Below, in pieces: positions 8,896 through 18,723 of a stretch of 64,000 bases of DNA. The notes under the pieces were generated by a model that was not told the DNA's origin, made no database searches, and was given only the letters and a program-made list of their open reading frames with translations. Each line of letters begins with the position of its first letter. Position 1 is the stretch's first letter. The stretch covers positions 992,001-1,056,000 of the forward strand of contig CAXXGA010000002.1 of assembly GCA_963678585.2 (NCBI GenBank), written 5' to 3'. This DNA comes from Breoghania sp963678585 (lineage in GTDB: Bacteria > Pseudomonadota > Alphaproteobacteria > Rhizobiales > Stappiaceae). The position numbers and the translations under genes were made by a program.

Positions 8896-10044
8896 ATGGC
8901 AATACTGACTGATCTCGGTGCGCTGGTGTGGGGTTACATCATTCCCTTCCTGTTCGTGCTGACCATCGTTGTGTTCTTTCACGAGCTCGGTCACTTCCTG
9001 ATCGCTCGGCTGTGCGGCGTGAAGGTGGCTGCGTTCTCGGTCGGATTCGGGCGGGAACTGGTCGGTTTCAACGATCGGCAAGGCACGCGCTGGAAGATTT
9101 CGCTCATTCCGCTTGGCGGTTACGTGAAATTTGTCGGCGACGACAATGCCGCCTCCGTCCCCGATCGCGCGGCCGTGGAGGCCATGAGCGAAGAGGAACG
9201 TCGCGGCAGCTTCATGGGGAAGTCGGTCGGTCAGCGCGCCGCCGTCGTGGCGGCGGGACCTTTCGCCAACTTCATCCTGGCAATCGTCATCTTCGCGGCC
9301 CTGTTTTCCATCTACGGGCGCAGCTACTCCGTGCCCCGTGTCGATGCGGTTCATGAGCAGAGCGCGGCCTCCGAGGCCGGGTTCATGCCGGGCGACGTGG
9401 TTCTTTCCGTCGACGGAGAAAAGATCCAGAGCTTCGGTGACCTCCAGCGCATCGTCTCCATCAGCGCCGACATTCCGCTCGCGATCACGGTCGAGCGTGA
9501 CGGCAAAGAGGTGAATCTTGTCGCCACGCCGAAGCGCCGCGAGATCACCGACCGGTTCGGCAACGTGCAGAAGATCGGACTGCTGGGGCTGTCCCAGAAC
9601 ACTCAGCCGGACGACCGTTATACGGTGAGCTTCGGGCCTCTGGAGGCCGTGGGCGAGGGGGCAAGGGAAACCTGGCACGTCATCTCGCGCACGGGCATCT
9701 TCGTTGCGGGCATCTTTTCCGGACGCGAGGACGCGGACCAGCTGGGCGGGCCGATTCGAGTCGCGCAGTATTCCGGTCAGGTCGCCACCCTCGGGCTGGC
9801 GGCTCTCATGAACCTTGCGGCGGTGCTTTCGGTCAGTATCGGGCTCATCAACCTGATGCCGGTGCCGATGCTGGATGGCGGGCATCTGCTGTTTTACGCC
9901 TATGAGGCGACCGTCGGCAGGCCGTTGCCGGACAGGGTTCAGGACGTGGGCTTCAGAATCGGTCTCGCGCTGGTTTTCATGCTCATGATTTTCGCGACTT
10001 TCAACGATGTGAAGTCACTCGTGGGGGTTGACGTCGGGTGGTAA
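8896..10044 (+). CDS. rseP: RIP metalloprotease RseP (site-2 protease family)
   Basis: This is an inner-membrane zinc protease that cuts membrane-embedded substrates such as anti-sigma factors and leftover signal peptides. In the 382-residue protein the zinc motif is HELGH at residues 29-33 within the first membrane segment. One PDZ domain (about 150-220, with ASEAGFMPGDVVLSVDG) and the C-terminal NLMPVPMLDGGHLL motif with its metal-binding Asp follow. A single PDZ rather than the two of E. coli RseP is usual in this class. It sits between dxr and bamA, as in many proteobacteria. Confidence 0.95.
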   Translation: MAILTDLGALVWGYIIPFLFVLTIVVFFHELGHFLIARLCGVKVAAFSVGFGRELVGFNDRQGTRWKISLIPLGGYVKFVGDDNAASVPDRAAVEAMSEEERRGSFMGKSVGQRAAVVAAGPFANFILAIVIFAALFSIYGRSYSVPRVDAVHEQSAASEAGFMPGDVVLSVDGEKIQSFGDLQRIVSISADIPLAITVERDGKEVNLVATPKRREITDRFGNVQKIGLLGLSQNTQPDDRYTVSFGPLEAVGEGARETWHVISRTGIFVAGIFSGREDADQLGGPIRVAQYSGQVATLGLAALMNLAAVLSVSIGLINLMPVPMLDGGHLLFYAYEATVGRPLPDRVQDVGFRIGLALVFMLMIFATFNDVKSLVGVDVGW

Positions 10045-10239
10045 AGCGCTTGTGGCGGGGATTCGGCGTGGCGCGGACGCAACGCTTGTTGCGAAATTCA
10101 GCCAATGTCGATTGAAACGGCGCTAAGTGGTTGCGTTGCTTTCCAAAGCCTGTAAAACGTCTAGCTGCGTTGGACACTCAGCAGGCATGCGTGTGTCTGC
10201 GGCTCCGGGGATTTCCAAGACAAAGGGCATAGCGTTTCT

Positions 10240-12570
10240 ATGCGCATCATCAGCAAACTGTTCCGGGTATCGGTTGTAACTCTGGCACTTCTCGGCGCTG
10301 CCGCGATGTCGCCGGGGGGGTCTGTTAACCCGGTTGGGGTCGCGGAGGCTGCCGTCGCTCGCGCAATCATCGTTCAGGGCAACACGCGAGTCGAAGATGA
10401 AACGGTACGTGCTTACGTCACCGTTAAGCCGGGCAGGGCCTACGGCGCTTACGATATCGACGAGTCGATCAAGGCGCTGTTTGCGACCGGCCTCTTCGCC
10501 GATGTCCGGATCGTCCCGCAGGGCGGTAATCTGGTTGTCACGGTTACCGAGAACCCGATCATCAATCGCATCTCGTTCGAGGGTAACAAGAAGCTCAACG
10601 ACGAGGCGCTCAAGGGTGTCATTCAGTCCAAGACCCGCTCTGTTCTGACCCGTGCCCGCATCCAGTCCGACGTCCAGCGCATTCTCGAGGCCTATCGCCG
10701 CTCCGGTCGCTTCCGCGCGACCGTCGAGCCGAAGATCATCGATCGCACGAACAACCGTTCCGATCTGGTCTTCGAGATCAATGAAGGCGACAAGACCGGC
10801 GTCGAGCGCATCACCTTCATCGGCAACAAGAGCTTCTCCGACGGCCGTCTGCGCGATGTTATCCGCACCCGTCAGAGCGGCTTCCTGAGCTGGCTGCGCA
10901 CCACCGACATCTATGATCCGGATCGTCTGAATGCCGATCAGGAACTGCTGCGCCGCTATTACTACAAGCACGGTTATGCCGACTTCCGCATCGTCTCGGC
11001 CGTCGCCGACCTCGATCGTGAGCAGAACGTCTTCTATGTGACCTTCACGGTCGAAGAGGGCGAGCAGTACACCTTCGGTGATGTCGAGGTTGTCTCTTCG
11101 CTTCAGGGCGTGGACGACGAAAGCCTGAAGTCCTACCTGCGCACCGAGTCGGGCGACACCTACAACTCCGAGGCTGTCGAGAAGACGCTTGAGGATCTGA
11201 CCATCGAGGCGGCCAACCGCGGCTATGCCTTCGCTCAGGTCCGTCCGCGCGGCGATCGCGACTACGAGAACCACACGATTGGCATCTCCTACTACATCGA
11301 GGAAGGCCCGCGGGTTTACGTCGAGCGCATCAATATCCGCGGCAACGACCGCACCCGCGACTATGTCATTCGGCGCGAGTTCGATATTGCGGAAGGCGAT
11401 GCCTATAACCGCGTGTTGCTCGACAAGGCCGAGCGTCGCCTGAACAATCTTCGCTTCTTCAAGAGCGTGTCGATCACGTCGGAGCGCGGCAGCGCGCCGG
11501 ACCGTGTGGTTGTCAACGTGAACGTCGAAGAGCAGTCCACCGGTGAAGTCTCCTTCGGTATCGGTTACTCGACGTCCGATGGCGTGATCGGCGATATCTC
11601 GATCACCGAAAAGAACTTCCTCGGCCGCGGCCAGTATGTCCGCGTCGGCGTCGGTGGCGGCAGCGACAAGCATACCTACGACTTCAACTTCACCGAGCCG
11701 TATTTCCTCGGTCGCCGGATTTCTCTGTCGCTGGAAGCTTACCAGCACGTCTACGAGAACAATTCGGTTCGCGACTACGACCAGAAGGAAACCGGTGGCG
11801 GCTTCGGCTTCGGCCTCCCGCTGCGCGACGACGAGCTGAAGCTGAACCTCTTCTACAAGATCTACCAGACGAAGATCTCGAACCTGGATACCGGCGCTTC
11901 GAAGGTTCTCGTGGATGCGGCCGGCAAGCGTCTGACCTCTCTGGTCGGCTACTCGCTCGTCTACAACACGCTGGATGACAACAATAATCCGCGTGACGGC
12001 ATCTATGCGAAGTTCCAGCAGGAGTTCGCCGGTGTCGGTGGCGATGCGCGCTACCTGAAGACGACGGTCGAAGGTCGTTACTATCGCGAGCTCGTTCCGG
12101 ACTGGGGTCTGGTCGGCATGCTGAAAGGTAAGGGCGGTGCCATCACCGGCATCGGCAAGCGCCTGCAGTTCACCGATCAGTTCTTTATCGGCGGCGAAAC
12201 GCTCCGCGGCTTCGAGACCTCCGGTATCGGCCCGCGTGACATCGGCTCCGACGACGAAGCCCTCGGCGGTACCTACTATGCCGTGGTCACGGCCGAAGCG
12301 ACCTTCCCGTTCCCGGGCGTGCCTGAGGAATTCGGTCTGGCCGGTGCGGTCTTCGTGGACGCCGGTTCCCTGTGGGGGATCGATAACGATCTGAAGGCTC
12401 AGGCGACCACTCTTGGTTCCGAAGACTTCGATCTGCGTGCCTCTGTCGGCTTCGGCCTGATGTGGAAGTCGCCCTTCGGTCCGCTGCGCGCTGACATTGC
12501 CGTGCCGGTCATGAAGAACGACGCCGATGAGACGCAGATCTTCCGCATCGGCGGTGGCACCCGCTTCTAA
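10240..12570 (+). CDS. bamA: Outer membrane protein assembly factor BamA
   Basis: BamA is the beta-barrel core of the BAM complex, which folds outer-membrane proteins. The 776-residue product has a hydrophobic signal peptide (cleavage probably in the AEAAVA region near residues 35-41), then five POTRA repeats to about residue 430 and a C-terminal 16-strand barrel domain. IGYSTSDGVIGDISITEKNF begins the barrel, FFIGGETLRGF carries the conserved loop-6 RGF motif, and the protein ends GGGTRF with the C-terminal Phe typical of the family. A 195-base gap after rseP may hold its own promoter. Confidence 0.96.
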   Translation: MRIISKLFRVSVVTLALLGAAAMSPGGSVNPVGVAEAAVARAIIVQGNTRVEDETVRAYVTVKPGRAYGAYDIDESIKALFATGLFADVRIVPQGGNLVVTVTENPIINRISFEGNKKLNDEALKGVIQSKTRSVLTRARIQSDVQRILEAYRRSGRFRATVEPKIIDRTNNRSDLVFEINEGDKTGVERITFIGNKSFSDGRLRDVIRTRQSGFLSWLRTTDIYDPDRLNADQELLRRYYYKHGYADFRIVSAVADLDREQNVFYVTFTVEEGEQYTFGDVEVVSSLQGVDDESLKSYLRTESGDTYNSEAVEKTLEDLTIEAANRGYAFAQVRPRGDRDYENHTIGISYYIEEGPRVYVERINIRGNDRTRDYVIRREFDIAEGDAYNRVLLDKAERRLNNLRFFKSVSITSERGSAPDRVVVNVNVEEQSTGEVSFGIGYSTSDGVIGDISITEKNFLGRGQYVRVGVGGGSDKHTYDFNFTEPYFLGRRISLSLEAYQHVYENNSVRDYDQKETGGGFGFGLPLRDDELKLNLFYKIYQTKISNLDTGASKVLVDAAGKRLTSLVGYSLVYNTLDDNNNPRDGIYAKFQQEFAGVGGDARYLKTTVEGRYYRELVPDWGLVGMLKGKGGAITGIGKRLQFTDQFFIGGETLRGFETSGIGPRDIGSDDEALGGTYYAVVTAEATFPFPGVPEEFGLAGAVFVDAGSLWGIDNDLKAQATTLGSEDFDLRASVGFGLMWKSPFGPLRADIAVPVMKNDADETQIFRIGGGTRF

Positions 12571-12646
12571 GCCGCCGTTACACGTAACGCTTGGATCGGC
12601 CGTCGCTCATCAGGGTGGCGGCCGTTCGCTTATTTGGACAGCTTCA

Positions 12647-13699
12647 ATGAATGATCCGGTCTTCTTCCCGGCTCCGGCACCGGTCTCGGTCAGCCAGATC
12701 GCAGCCTGGGCCGATGCAGAGATCGTCCGCGGCGATGCCGCGACCCTGATTTCCGGCGTGGCCCCGCTCGATGCGGCGACAAGCGGGACACTCGTTTTCC
12801 TCGACAATCCGCACTATGCCGGGCAGCTGGAAACCACCAGGGCGGCCGCCTGTCTGGTGGCGAAGAAATATCTGGCCAGAGTGCCGGAAGGCGTGATCCC
12901 GTTGCTGACGCGCGATCCCTATCGTGGTCTTGCCAAGGTCATGGCGCATCTCTACGCCTCCGCCATGCGCCCCGAAGGCGCTTTCGGCGAAGGCGAGGCA
13001 GCGGTTCATCCGTCCGCCACGGTGGATGCGACGGCCGTTCTGGAGGACGGTGTTCGCGTCGAGGCCGGTGCGGTGATCGGGCCGCGTGCGGAGATCGGCT
13101 CAGGCACCGTGATCGGCGCCAATGCGGTCATCTCCGCCGGCTGCCGGATTGGGCGCGGTTGCTCCATCGGCCCCAATGTCACGCTTCAGCACGCGCTTGT
13201 CGGCAATCGCGTCTTTCTGCATCCGGGCGTGCGCGTCGGGCAGGACGGATTTGGCTTTGCCATGGGGCTTGAGGGTCATATCAAGGTGCCGCAGATCGGC
13301 CGCGTCGTCATTCAGGACGATGTGGAGATCGGTGCTAACGCCACCATCGATCGCGGCGCGAACCGCGATACCATCGTCGGTGAGGGCACCAAGATCGACA
13401 ATCAGGTCCAGATCGGCCACAACGTCGTGATCGGTCGCCATTGCGTGCTTGTCTCCCAGGTTGGTATTTCTGGAAGTTCGACGTTGGGGGACTTTGTTGC
13501 AATCGGCGGGCAGAGCGGCGTCAATGGTCATGTGACCATTGGCATGGGCGCGCAGATCGCCGCTGTCAGCGTCGTGAAGGATGACATTCCTCCCGGCGGA
13601 CGTTACGGCGGCGTTCCGGCCAAGCCGGTCAGGCAATGGTTCCGCGAGATGAAAGCTTTGGAGCGCCTTGCGGATAAGAACGGGAAGGATGCGGGGTAG
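12647..13699 (+). CDS. lpxD: UDP-3-O-(3-hydroxyacyl)glucosamine N-acyltransferase
   Basis: This is the third lipid A step: it transfers a 3-hydroxyacyl chain from ACP to the 2-amino group of the UDP-glucosamine derivative. The 350-residue product has an N-terminal uridine-binding domain and a left-handed beta helix of hexapeptide repeats (about 120-320), including GQDGFGFAMGLEGHIKVPQIG and the HNVVIGRHCVLVSQVGISGS stretch with the catalytic-type His. The ATG at 12647 fits the family N terminus; an in-frame open stretch runs back into bamA but is not coding. It lies 76 bases after bamA and 58 bases before fabZ. Confidence 0.95.
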   Translation: MNDPVFFPAPAPVSVSQIAAWADAEIVRGDAATLISGVAPLDAATSGTLVFLDNPHYAGQLETTRAAACLVAKKYLARVPEGVIPLLTRDPYRGLAKVMAHLYASAMRPEGAFGEGEAAVHPSATVDATAVLEDGVRVEAGAVIGPRAEIGSGTVIGANAVISAGCRIGRGCSIGPNVTLQHALVGNRVFLHPGVRVGQDGFGFAMGLEGHIKVPQIGRVVIQDDVEIGANATIDRGANRDTIVGEGTKIDNQVQIGHNVVIGRHCVLVSQVGISGSSTLGDFVAIGGQSGVNGHVTIGMGAQIAAVSVVKDDIPPGGRYGGVPAKPVRQWFREMKALERLADKNGKDAG

Positions 13700-13757
13700 G
13701 AAGGCAGGATGCCTCCGGCCACGCTTGGGGTGGAAGACGGAACCGACGAGTAAACAT

Positions 13758-14222
13758 ATGAGCGAAGAACAGCAGACGGAGTTGGGCAGCGCCGATATCC
13801 TTCGGATCATGAGGATGTTGCCGCATCGCTATCCCTTCCTGATGGTCGACAAGATCATCGAGATGAAGGGGGACGAGTCCTGTATCGGCATCAAGAATGT
13901 GACGATCAACGAGCCGCATTTCATGGGGCATTTCCCCGGCCGACCCGTGATGCCGGGCGTCCTGCTGATCGAGGCCATGGCCCAGACGGCCGGTGCGCTT
14001 TGCGTCCATGAGAAGGGCACCGAGGGCGAACCGCAGCTCGTGTATTTCATGACCATCGACGGAGCGAAATTCCGCAAGCCGGTTCTGCCGGGCGATCAGG
14101 TCGAAATCCACGTGGAGAAGATCCGCAGCCGCGGCAGCATCTGGAAATTCGCGTGCGTGTGCAAGGTGGACGGCGCGAAGGTTGCTGAAGCCGAAGTCAG
14201 CGCCATGATGGTGAGTGAGTGA
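13758..14222 (+). CDS. fabZ: 3-hydroxyacyl-ACP dehydratase FabZ
   Basis: It dehydrates 3-hydroxyacyl-ACP in fatty acid elongation and so competes with LpxA and LpxD for the same acyl-ACP pool. The 154-residue hot-dog-fold protein has NEPHFMGHFPGRPVMPGVLL with catalytic His58 and Glu72 in the following LLIEAMAQ. The ATG at 13758 fits the family N terminus. Its end overlaps the possible GTG start of lpxA, showing a tightly packed operon. Confidence 0.96.
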   Translation: MSEEQQTELGSADILRIMRMLPHRYPFLMVDKIIEMKGDESCIGIKNVTINEPHFMGHFPGRPVMPGVLLIEAMAQTAGALCVHEKGTEGEPQLVYFMTIDGAKFRKPVLPGDQVEIHVEKIRSRGSIWKFACVCKVDGAKVAEAEVSAMMVSE

Positions 14223-14229
14223 GCCTGAA

Positions 14230-15030
14230 ATGACAAAAATCCATCCTTCCGCGATCGTCGAGGACGGCGCGAAGGTCGGGGAGGGCGTGACCATCGGGCC
14301 CTTCTGCCATGTGGGGCCTGCGGTCGAATTGGCAGAGGGCGTGGAACTCAAGTCGCATGTCGCCGTCGCCGGCGATACGCGCATCGGCGCACGTACGGTG
14401 ATCTATCCCTTCGCCTCCATCGGACATCAGGCGCAAGACCTGAAGTACCATGGCGAAAAGGCGACGCTGGATGTCGGTTCCGATTGCATCATCCGCGAAG
14501 GCGTGACGATGAATGCGGGCACCGAGGGCGGCGGCGGTCGCACGGTCATTGGTGATAAGTGCGCCTTCCTGGCCAATTCCCATGTCGGCCACGACTGCAT
14601 CCTCGGCTCCAACATCGTGTTGTCCAACAATGTGATGATCGCCGGGCATGTGAGCGTCGGCGACAACGTGATAATGGGCGGCGGCTCCGCGGTGATCCAG
14701 TTCACCCGCGTCGGTCCCCACGCCTTCGTGGGCGGCCTTGCCGGGCTTGAAAACGATCTCATTCCCTTCGGTACCGTCATGGGCAACCGGGCGCGGCTGA
14801 GCGGTCTGAATCTCGTCGGGTTGAAGCGCCGCGGGTTCCCGCGCGAGCAGATCCATGCCGTGCGCGCCGCCTATCGCGAGCTTTTCGAAAGCGAGGAAGG
14901 CACGCTGAAGGAACGCGCGCAAAGCATTGCTGCGGCAAGTCCGGACGAGCCGCTGATCCAGCAGGTATGCGAGTTCATTCTCGCGGCGGGCGACCGGCGT
15001 ATCTGCACGCCGCGTGCTCCCGGCGAGTAG
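14230..15030 (+). CDS. lpxA: Acyl-ACP--UDP-N-acetylglucosamine O-acyltransferase
   Basis: This is the first lipid A step: 3-O-acylation of UDP-GlcNAc. The protein (266 residues from this start) is a left-handed beta helix of hexapeptide repeats followed by an alpha-helical C terminus (about 190-260). The NSHVGHDCILGSNIVLSNN segment contains the catalytic His, and MTKIHPSAIVEDGAKVGEGV begins the repeats. ATG 14230 matches the usual N terminus; GTG 14215, inside the last codons of fabZ, is a possible alternative adding five residues. Confidence 0.94.
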   Translation: MTKIHPSAIVEDGAKVGEGVTIGPFCHVGPAVELAEGVELKSHVAVAGDTRIGARTVIYPFASIGHQAQDLKYHGEKATLDVGSDCIIREGVTMNAGTEGGGGRTVIGDKCAFLANSHVGHDCILGSNIVLSNNVMIAGHVSVGDNVIMGGGSAVIQFTRVGPHAFVGGLAGLENDLIPFGTVMGNRARLSGLNLVGLKRRGFPREQIHAVRAAYRELFESEEGTLKERAQSIAAASPDEPLIQQVCEFILAAGDRRICTPRAPGE

Positions 15031-15080
15031 ACCGTCGGCGGTCGGGTCGCGGTCTGGGCGTTGCTGTGGTGAGGATGGCT

Positions 15081-15986
15081 ATGGCGCATGAAACCGGGGC
15101 CCCTGAGGCCCGCCGAACAGCGGTGATCTGCGGCAACGGCGTTCTGCCGGGCGAGATCATCGCCGCCGCCCACAAGGCGGGCCGCGATCCCGTCGCGGTC
15201 GGCATCAAGGGCGAGGCGGAAGCGGCGATTGAAGATTTCGGTCCCGCGCTTTGGTTCGATTGGGGCGAGATCGGCAAGATGCTCGCCGCCCTGAAACGGG
15301 CAGATGTCCACGACATCGTTCTGATCGGCGGCGTGAAGAACCGCCCGGATTTTCGCTCCATTCTCGGCGATCTCGGCACCATGCGCCGCCTGCCGCGCAT
15401 TCTCGGCGGCTTGCGCAAGGGCGATGACGGCCTTCTGAAGATCGTTATCGATCTCTTTGAAGCCGATGGTTTTCACGTCATCGGCGCACATGAACTGGCT
15501 CCCGCACTTCTTGCATCGGAAGGCCCGTTCGGCCGTCATGCGCCGGATGAGGACGCCTTGCGCGATCTGGCGCTCGCCAGCGAGGCTGCGCGCACGCTCG
15601 GGAGGCTCGATATCGGTCAGGCGGCGGTCGCCGTCAATGGCCGGGTCATCGCCACGGAAGCCGCGGAAGGCACCGATGGCATGCTGCGCCGCTGTCTGGA
15701 ACTGAAAGAGATAGGCCGCGTGCGCTGGAAGGGGCGGGCAGGCGTTCTGGCGAAATGCGTGAAGCCCGGACAGGAGCTGCGGGTGGATCTGCCTTCCATC
15801 GGCCCGAAAACGGTGGAGATGGCCGCCGAGATAGGTCTTGCGGGCATCGCGGTCGACACCGGTCATGTTCTGGTTGCAAGCAGGGCTGAGACGATTGCGC
15901 TCGCCGACAGGCTTGGCCTTTTCCTGTATGGCCTTGCAGATGTGCCAAACCACACCGATCAATCCGGCGGAACCGAACATGAGTGA
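15081..15986 (+). CDS. lpxI: UDP-2,3-diacylglucosamine pyrophosphatase LpxI
   Basis: It hydrolyses UDP-2,3-diacylglucosamine to lipid X and UMP, replacing the unrelated LpxH in alphaproteobacteria. The 301-residue product (formerly DUF1009) has AVICGNGVLPGEIIAAAHKAG at the N terminus and the conserved RSILGDLGTMRRLPRILGGL, GDDGLLKIVIDLFEADGF and VDTGHVLVASRAE. The ATG at 15081 is preferred over 15075 because GGTGAGG ends six bases before it. It lies between lpxA and lpxB, which supports the assignment, and overlaps lpxB by eight bases. Confidence 0.93.
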   Translation: MAHETGAPEARRTAVICGNGVLPGEIIAAAHKAGRDPVAVGIKGEAEAAIEDFGPALWFDWGEIGKMLAALKRADVHDIVLIGGVKNRPDFRSILGDLGTMRRLPRILGGLRKGDDGLLKIVIDLFEADGFHVIGAHELAPALLASEGPFGRHAPDEDALRDLALASEAARTLGRLDIGQAAVAVNGRVIATEAAEGTDGMLRRCLELKEIGRVRWKGRAGVLAKCVKPGQELRVDLPSIGPKTVEMAAEIGLAGIAVDTGHVLVASRAETIALADRLGLFLYGLADVPNHTDQSGGTEHE

Positions 15987-17181
15987 GGAAGCGGGCGAAC
16001 GGCCGTTCCACGTCTTTATCGTGGTGGGCGAGGAATCGGGCGATCAGCTCGGCGCGCGCCTCATGCGGGCGTTGCGCAACCGCTGCTCCTCCGTCACCTT
16101 TTCAGGCACGGCAGGCCCGCGCATGCAGGCCGGGGGCATGGAGAGCCTGTTTCCGCTTTCCGATATCGCCGTGATGGGCCTGACGGCCGTTCTGGGTCGA
16201 CTGCCGACGATCATCCGCCGCGTACATCAGACAGTCGATGCGGCGGTTGCCGCCGATCCCGATCTGATCGTGATCATCGACAGCCCCGATTTCACCCACG
16301 CGGTCGCCAAGCGCGTGCGCAAGGCGGCCCCGCATATTCCCATCGTGGATTATGTTTCCCCCTCCGTCTGGGCCTGGCGTCCGGGCCGCGCAAAGCGCAT
16401 GGCCGCCTATGTGGACCATCTGCTCGGCATTCTGCCTTTCGAGCCGCAGGTCCATAAGGAGCTTGGCGGGCCTCCGTGCAGCTATGTAGGTCACCCGCTG
16501 ATCGAGCGACTGGAAGAGCTTCGCCCGGCCCCTGAGGAGCGCGGCAAGCCCGGCACGGTGCCTCCTGTGCTGCTCGTTCTGCCGGGAAGCCGCACCAGCG
16601 AGGTCGGTCGCCTGCTGGAGCCTTTCCGGGAGACGGTGGAACGGCTTTATCGCGAAAAGCCGGATCTTGAAGTTCTGCTGCCGACAGTGCCGCATCTGGC
16701 CGACCATGTGCGCAACGAGGCGGCCCGCTGGTCCATGCCGGTGACGGTGACGACGGGGGAAACCGAGAAGTTCTCCGCCTTCCGCCGCGCCCATGCAGCC
16801 CTTGCGGCCTCCGGCACGGTGACGCTTGAACTCGCCATCGCCGGTGTGCCGATTGCGGTCTGTTACAAGCTCGACTGGTTCTATCGCCGCCTGAAGCAGA
16901 TCCACCGTTTCATCCCCATCGTGAAGACGGCCTCCATGGTGCTGCCCAACATCATTCTTGGGCGTAACGTGGTGCCGGAGTTCCTCGATGATGAGGTGAA
17001 CGCGGCACGCCTTGCGCCGCTTCTGGCCGATCTTCTGGACGATACTCCGGCGCGGGCGGAGCAGGTGAAGGCGTTTGAGGAGATCGAGGCGAAGATGGTC
17101 CTCGACAACGGCGAAAGCCCCAGCGAGCGCGCCGGGCGCATCGTCTGCGATATGCTGGAGCCGTCGCGCGACGCCGGCTGA
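15979..17181 (+). CDS. lpxB: Lipid-A-disaccharide synthase
   Basis: It condenses lipid X with UDP-2,3-diacylglucosamine to form the beta-1,6 disaccharide of lipid A and is a GT19-family peripheral membrane enzyme. The 400-residue product has VVGEESGDQLGARLM at the N terminus, DYVSPSVWAWRPGRAKRM, FEPQVHKELGGPPCSYVGHPL and LLVLPGSRTSEVGRLL. The ATG at 15979 lies within the last codons of lpxI, so the two are translationally coupled. It ends the forward lipid A operon; a two-way terminator follows. Confidence 0.95.
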   Translation: MSEEAGERPFHVFIVVGEESGDQLGARLMRALRNRCSSVTFSGTAGPRMQAGGMESLFPLSDIAVMGLTAVLGRLPTIIRRVHQTVDAAVAADPDLIVIIDSPDFTHAVAKRVRKAAPHIPIVDYVSPSVWAWRPGRAKRMAAYVDHLLGILPFEPQVHKELGGPPCSYVGHPLIERLEELRPAPEERGKPGTVPPVLLVLPGSRTSEVGRLLEPFRETVERLYREKPDLEVLLPTVPHLADHVRNEAARWSMPVTVTTGETEKFSAFRRAHAALAASGTVTLELAIAGVPIAVCYKLDWFYRRLKQIHRFIPIVKTASMVLPNIILGRNVVPEFLDDEVNAARLAPLLADLLDDTPARAEQVKAFEEIEAKMVLDNGESPSERAGRIVCDMLEPSRDAG

Positions 17182-17207
17182 GCGATGTGTTTTCTGCTGT
17201 AGGGAAC

Positions 17208-17237
17208 AAAAAAGGGCGCCCATTGGGCGCCCTTTGT
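17208..17237. terminator. Bidirectional terminator between convergent lpxB and gltA
   Basis: An 11-base perfect inverted repeat, AAAGGGCGCCC (17211-17221) and GGGCGCCCTTT (17225-17235), with a three-base loop, is flanked by an A run on the left and T-rich bases on the right. It lies between the lpxB stop (17181) and the gltA stop (17259) and can serve both strands. Confidence 0.85.
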
Positions 17238-17258
17238 GTTTCCGTGGCCTTGGAGCCT

Positions 17259-18551
17259 TTAGCGACGCTGGCCGATCGGCACGTAGTCGCGAAGCTCGGC
17301 GCCGGTGTAGAGCTGGCGCGGGCGGCCGATCTTCTGGTTGGGATCTTCCACCATTTCCTTCCACTGGCCGATCCAGCCGACGGTGCGCGCCAGCGAGAAG
17401 AGCACGGTGAACATGGAGGTCGGGAAGCCCAGCGCACGAAGCGTGATGCCGGAATAGAAGTCGATGTTCGGATAGAGCTTCTTCGACACGAAGTACTCGT
17501 CCGACAGCGCGATGCGCTCCAGTTCCATGGCGACGTCGAGGAGCGGATCGTCCTTGATGCCCAGTTCCGCCAGCACTTCGTGGCAGGTCTTCTGCATGAT
17601 GCGGGCGCGCGGGTCGTAGTTCTTGTAGACCCGGTGGCCGAAGCCCATCAGGCGGAACGGATCGTTCTTGTCCTTGGCGCGGGCGATGTATTCGGGAATG
17701 CGGTCAACCGTACCGATTTCCGAAAGCATCGTGAGCGCCGCCTCGTTGGCGCCACCGTGCGCCGGGCCCCAAAGGCAGGCGATGCCGGCCGCGATGCAGG
17801 CGAACGGGTTGGCGCCGGAGGAACCGGCAAGACGCACCGTAGAGGTGGAGGCGTTCTGCTCGTGATCCGCGTGCAGGATGAAGATCCGGTCCATGGCGCG
17901 CGCCAGAACCGGGTTCACCTTGTACTCTTCGCAAGGAACGGAGAAGCACATGTGCAGGAAGTTCGCCGCGTAATCCAGATCGTTGCGCGGGAACACGAAG
18001 GGCTGGCCGATGTGATACTTGTAGGCCATGGCCGCAATCGTCGGCATCTTCGCGACCATACGCAGCGACGCGATCATGCGCTGGTGCGGATCGGAGATGT
18101 CGGTGGAGTCATGGTAGAACGCGGAAAGCGCGCCCACGACGCCGCACATGACCGCCATCGGATGGGCGTCACGACGGAAGCCGGAGAAGAAGCGGGTCAT
18201 CTGTTCGTGGATCATCGTGTGATAGGTCACGCGATGCACGAAGTCGGCCTTTTCCGCCGCGTTCGGCAGGTTGCCGTAGAGAAGCAGGTAGCACGTCTCC
18301 AGGAAGTCGCCATTGTCGGCGAGCTGCTCGATCGGATACCCGCGATAGAGCAGCGTGCCTTCTTCGCCGTCGATGTAGGTAATCTCGGATTCGCAGGAGG
18401 CGGTCGAGGTGAACCCCGGGTCGTAGGTGAACATCCCGGTTTGTTTGTAAAGCGACGAAATATTCAGAACGTCCGGCCCGATAGAGCCTGAGAGGACGTC
18501 AAAGTCCCAGCTGTTGTTGCCGTACGTTAGTGTCGCTTTTTTATCGCTCAT
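17259..18551 (-). CDS. gltA: Citrate synthase
   Basis: It condenses acetyl-CoA and oxaloacetate at the entry to the TCA cycle. The 430-residue product fits the type II, NADH-sensitive length of Gram-negative bacteria. It has the active-site signatures HADHEQNASTSTVRLAGSSG and GPAHGGANEAAL and the region GFGHRVYKNYDPRA with catalytic residues. The start at 18551 (MSDKKATLTYGNNSWDFD) matches the family; the open frame extends about 150 bases further upstream without homology. Its leader, toward gltX, includes a strong hairpin at 18724-18752. Confidence 0.96.
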   Translation of the reverse strand: MSDKKATLTYGNNSWDFDVLSGSIGPDVLNISSLYKQTGMFTYDPGFTSTASCESEITYIDGEEGTLLYRGYPIEQLADNGDFLETCYLLLYGNLPNAAEKADFVHRVTYHTMIHEQMTRFFSGFRRDAHPMAVMCGVVGALSAFYHDSTDISDPHQRMIASLRMVAKMPTIAAMAYKYHIGQPFVFPRNDLDYAANFLHMCFSVPCEEYKVNPVLARAMDRIFILHADHEQNASTSTVRLAGSSGANPFACIAAGIACLWGPAHGGANEAALTMLSEIGTVDRIPEYIARAKDKNDPFRLMGFGHRVYKNYDPRARIMQKTCHEVLAELGIKDDPLLDVAMELERIALSDEYFVSKKLYPNIDFYSGITLRALGFPTSMFTVLFSLARTVGWIGQWKEMVEDPNQKIGRPRQLYTGAELRDYVPIGQRR

Positions 18552-18723
18552 GAAGAACCCCCTTATGGAAGAGACCAAGGTCCGCGTTTCTGATCTGAAG
18601 AGGCTTTCTTCGATCCTGAACGGACGAGCCGAGAAACGGCGGGAGGAATTGTCGCGGTCTCCGTAACCTATTTGGTGCAATGCCGCAAGCAGCACTGACA
18701 TTCTTGCCCAGTACCGGGCGCGC

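Noticed and set aside
10123..11748. 541-codon open frame opposite bamA
   Set aside because: It is antisense to the POTRA and early barrel coding sequence and has no signal, domain or ribosome binding site.
12571..12646. Hairpin-like GC-rich stretch between bamA and lpxD as a terminator
   Set aside because: The stem is imperfect and no T tract follows; lpxD is expected to be read from upstream.
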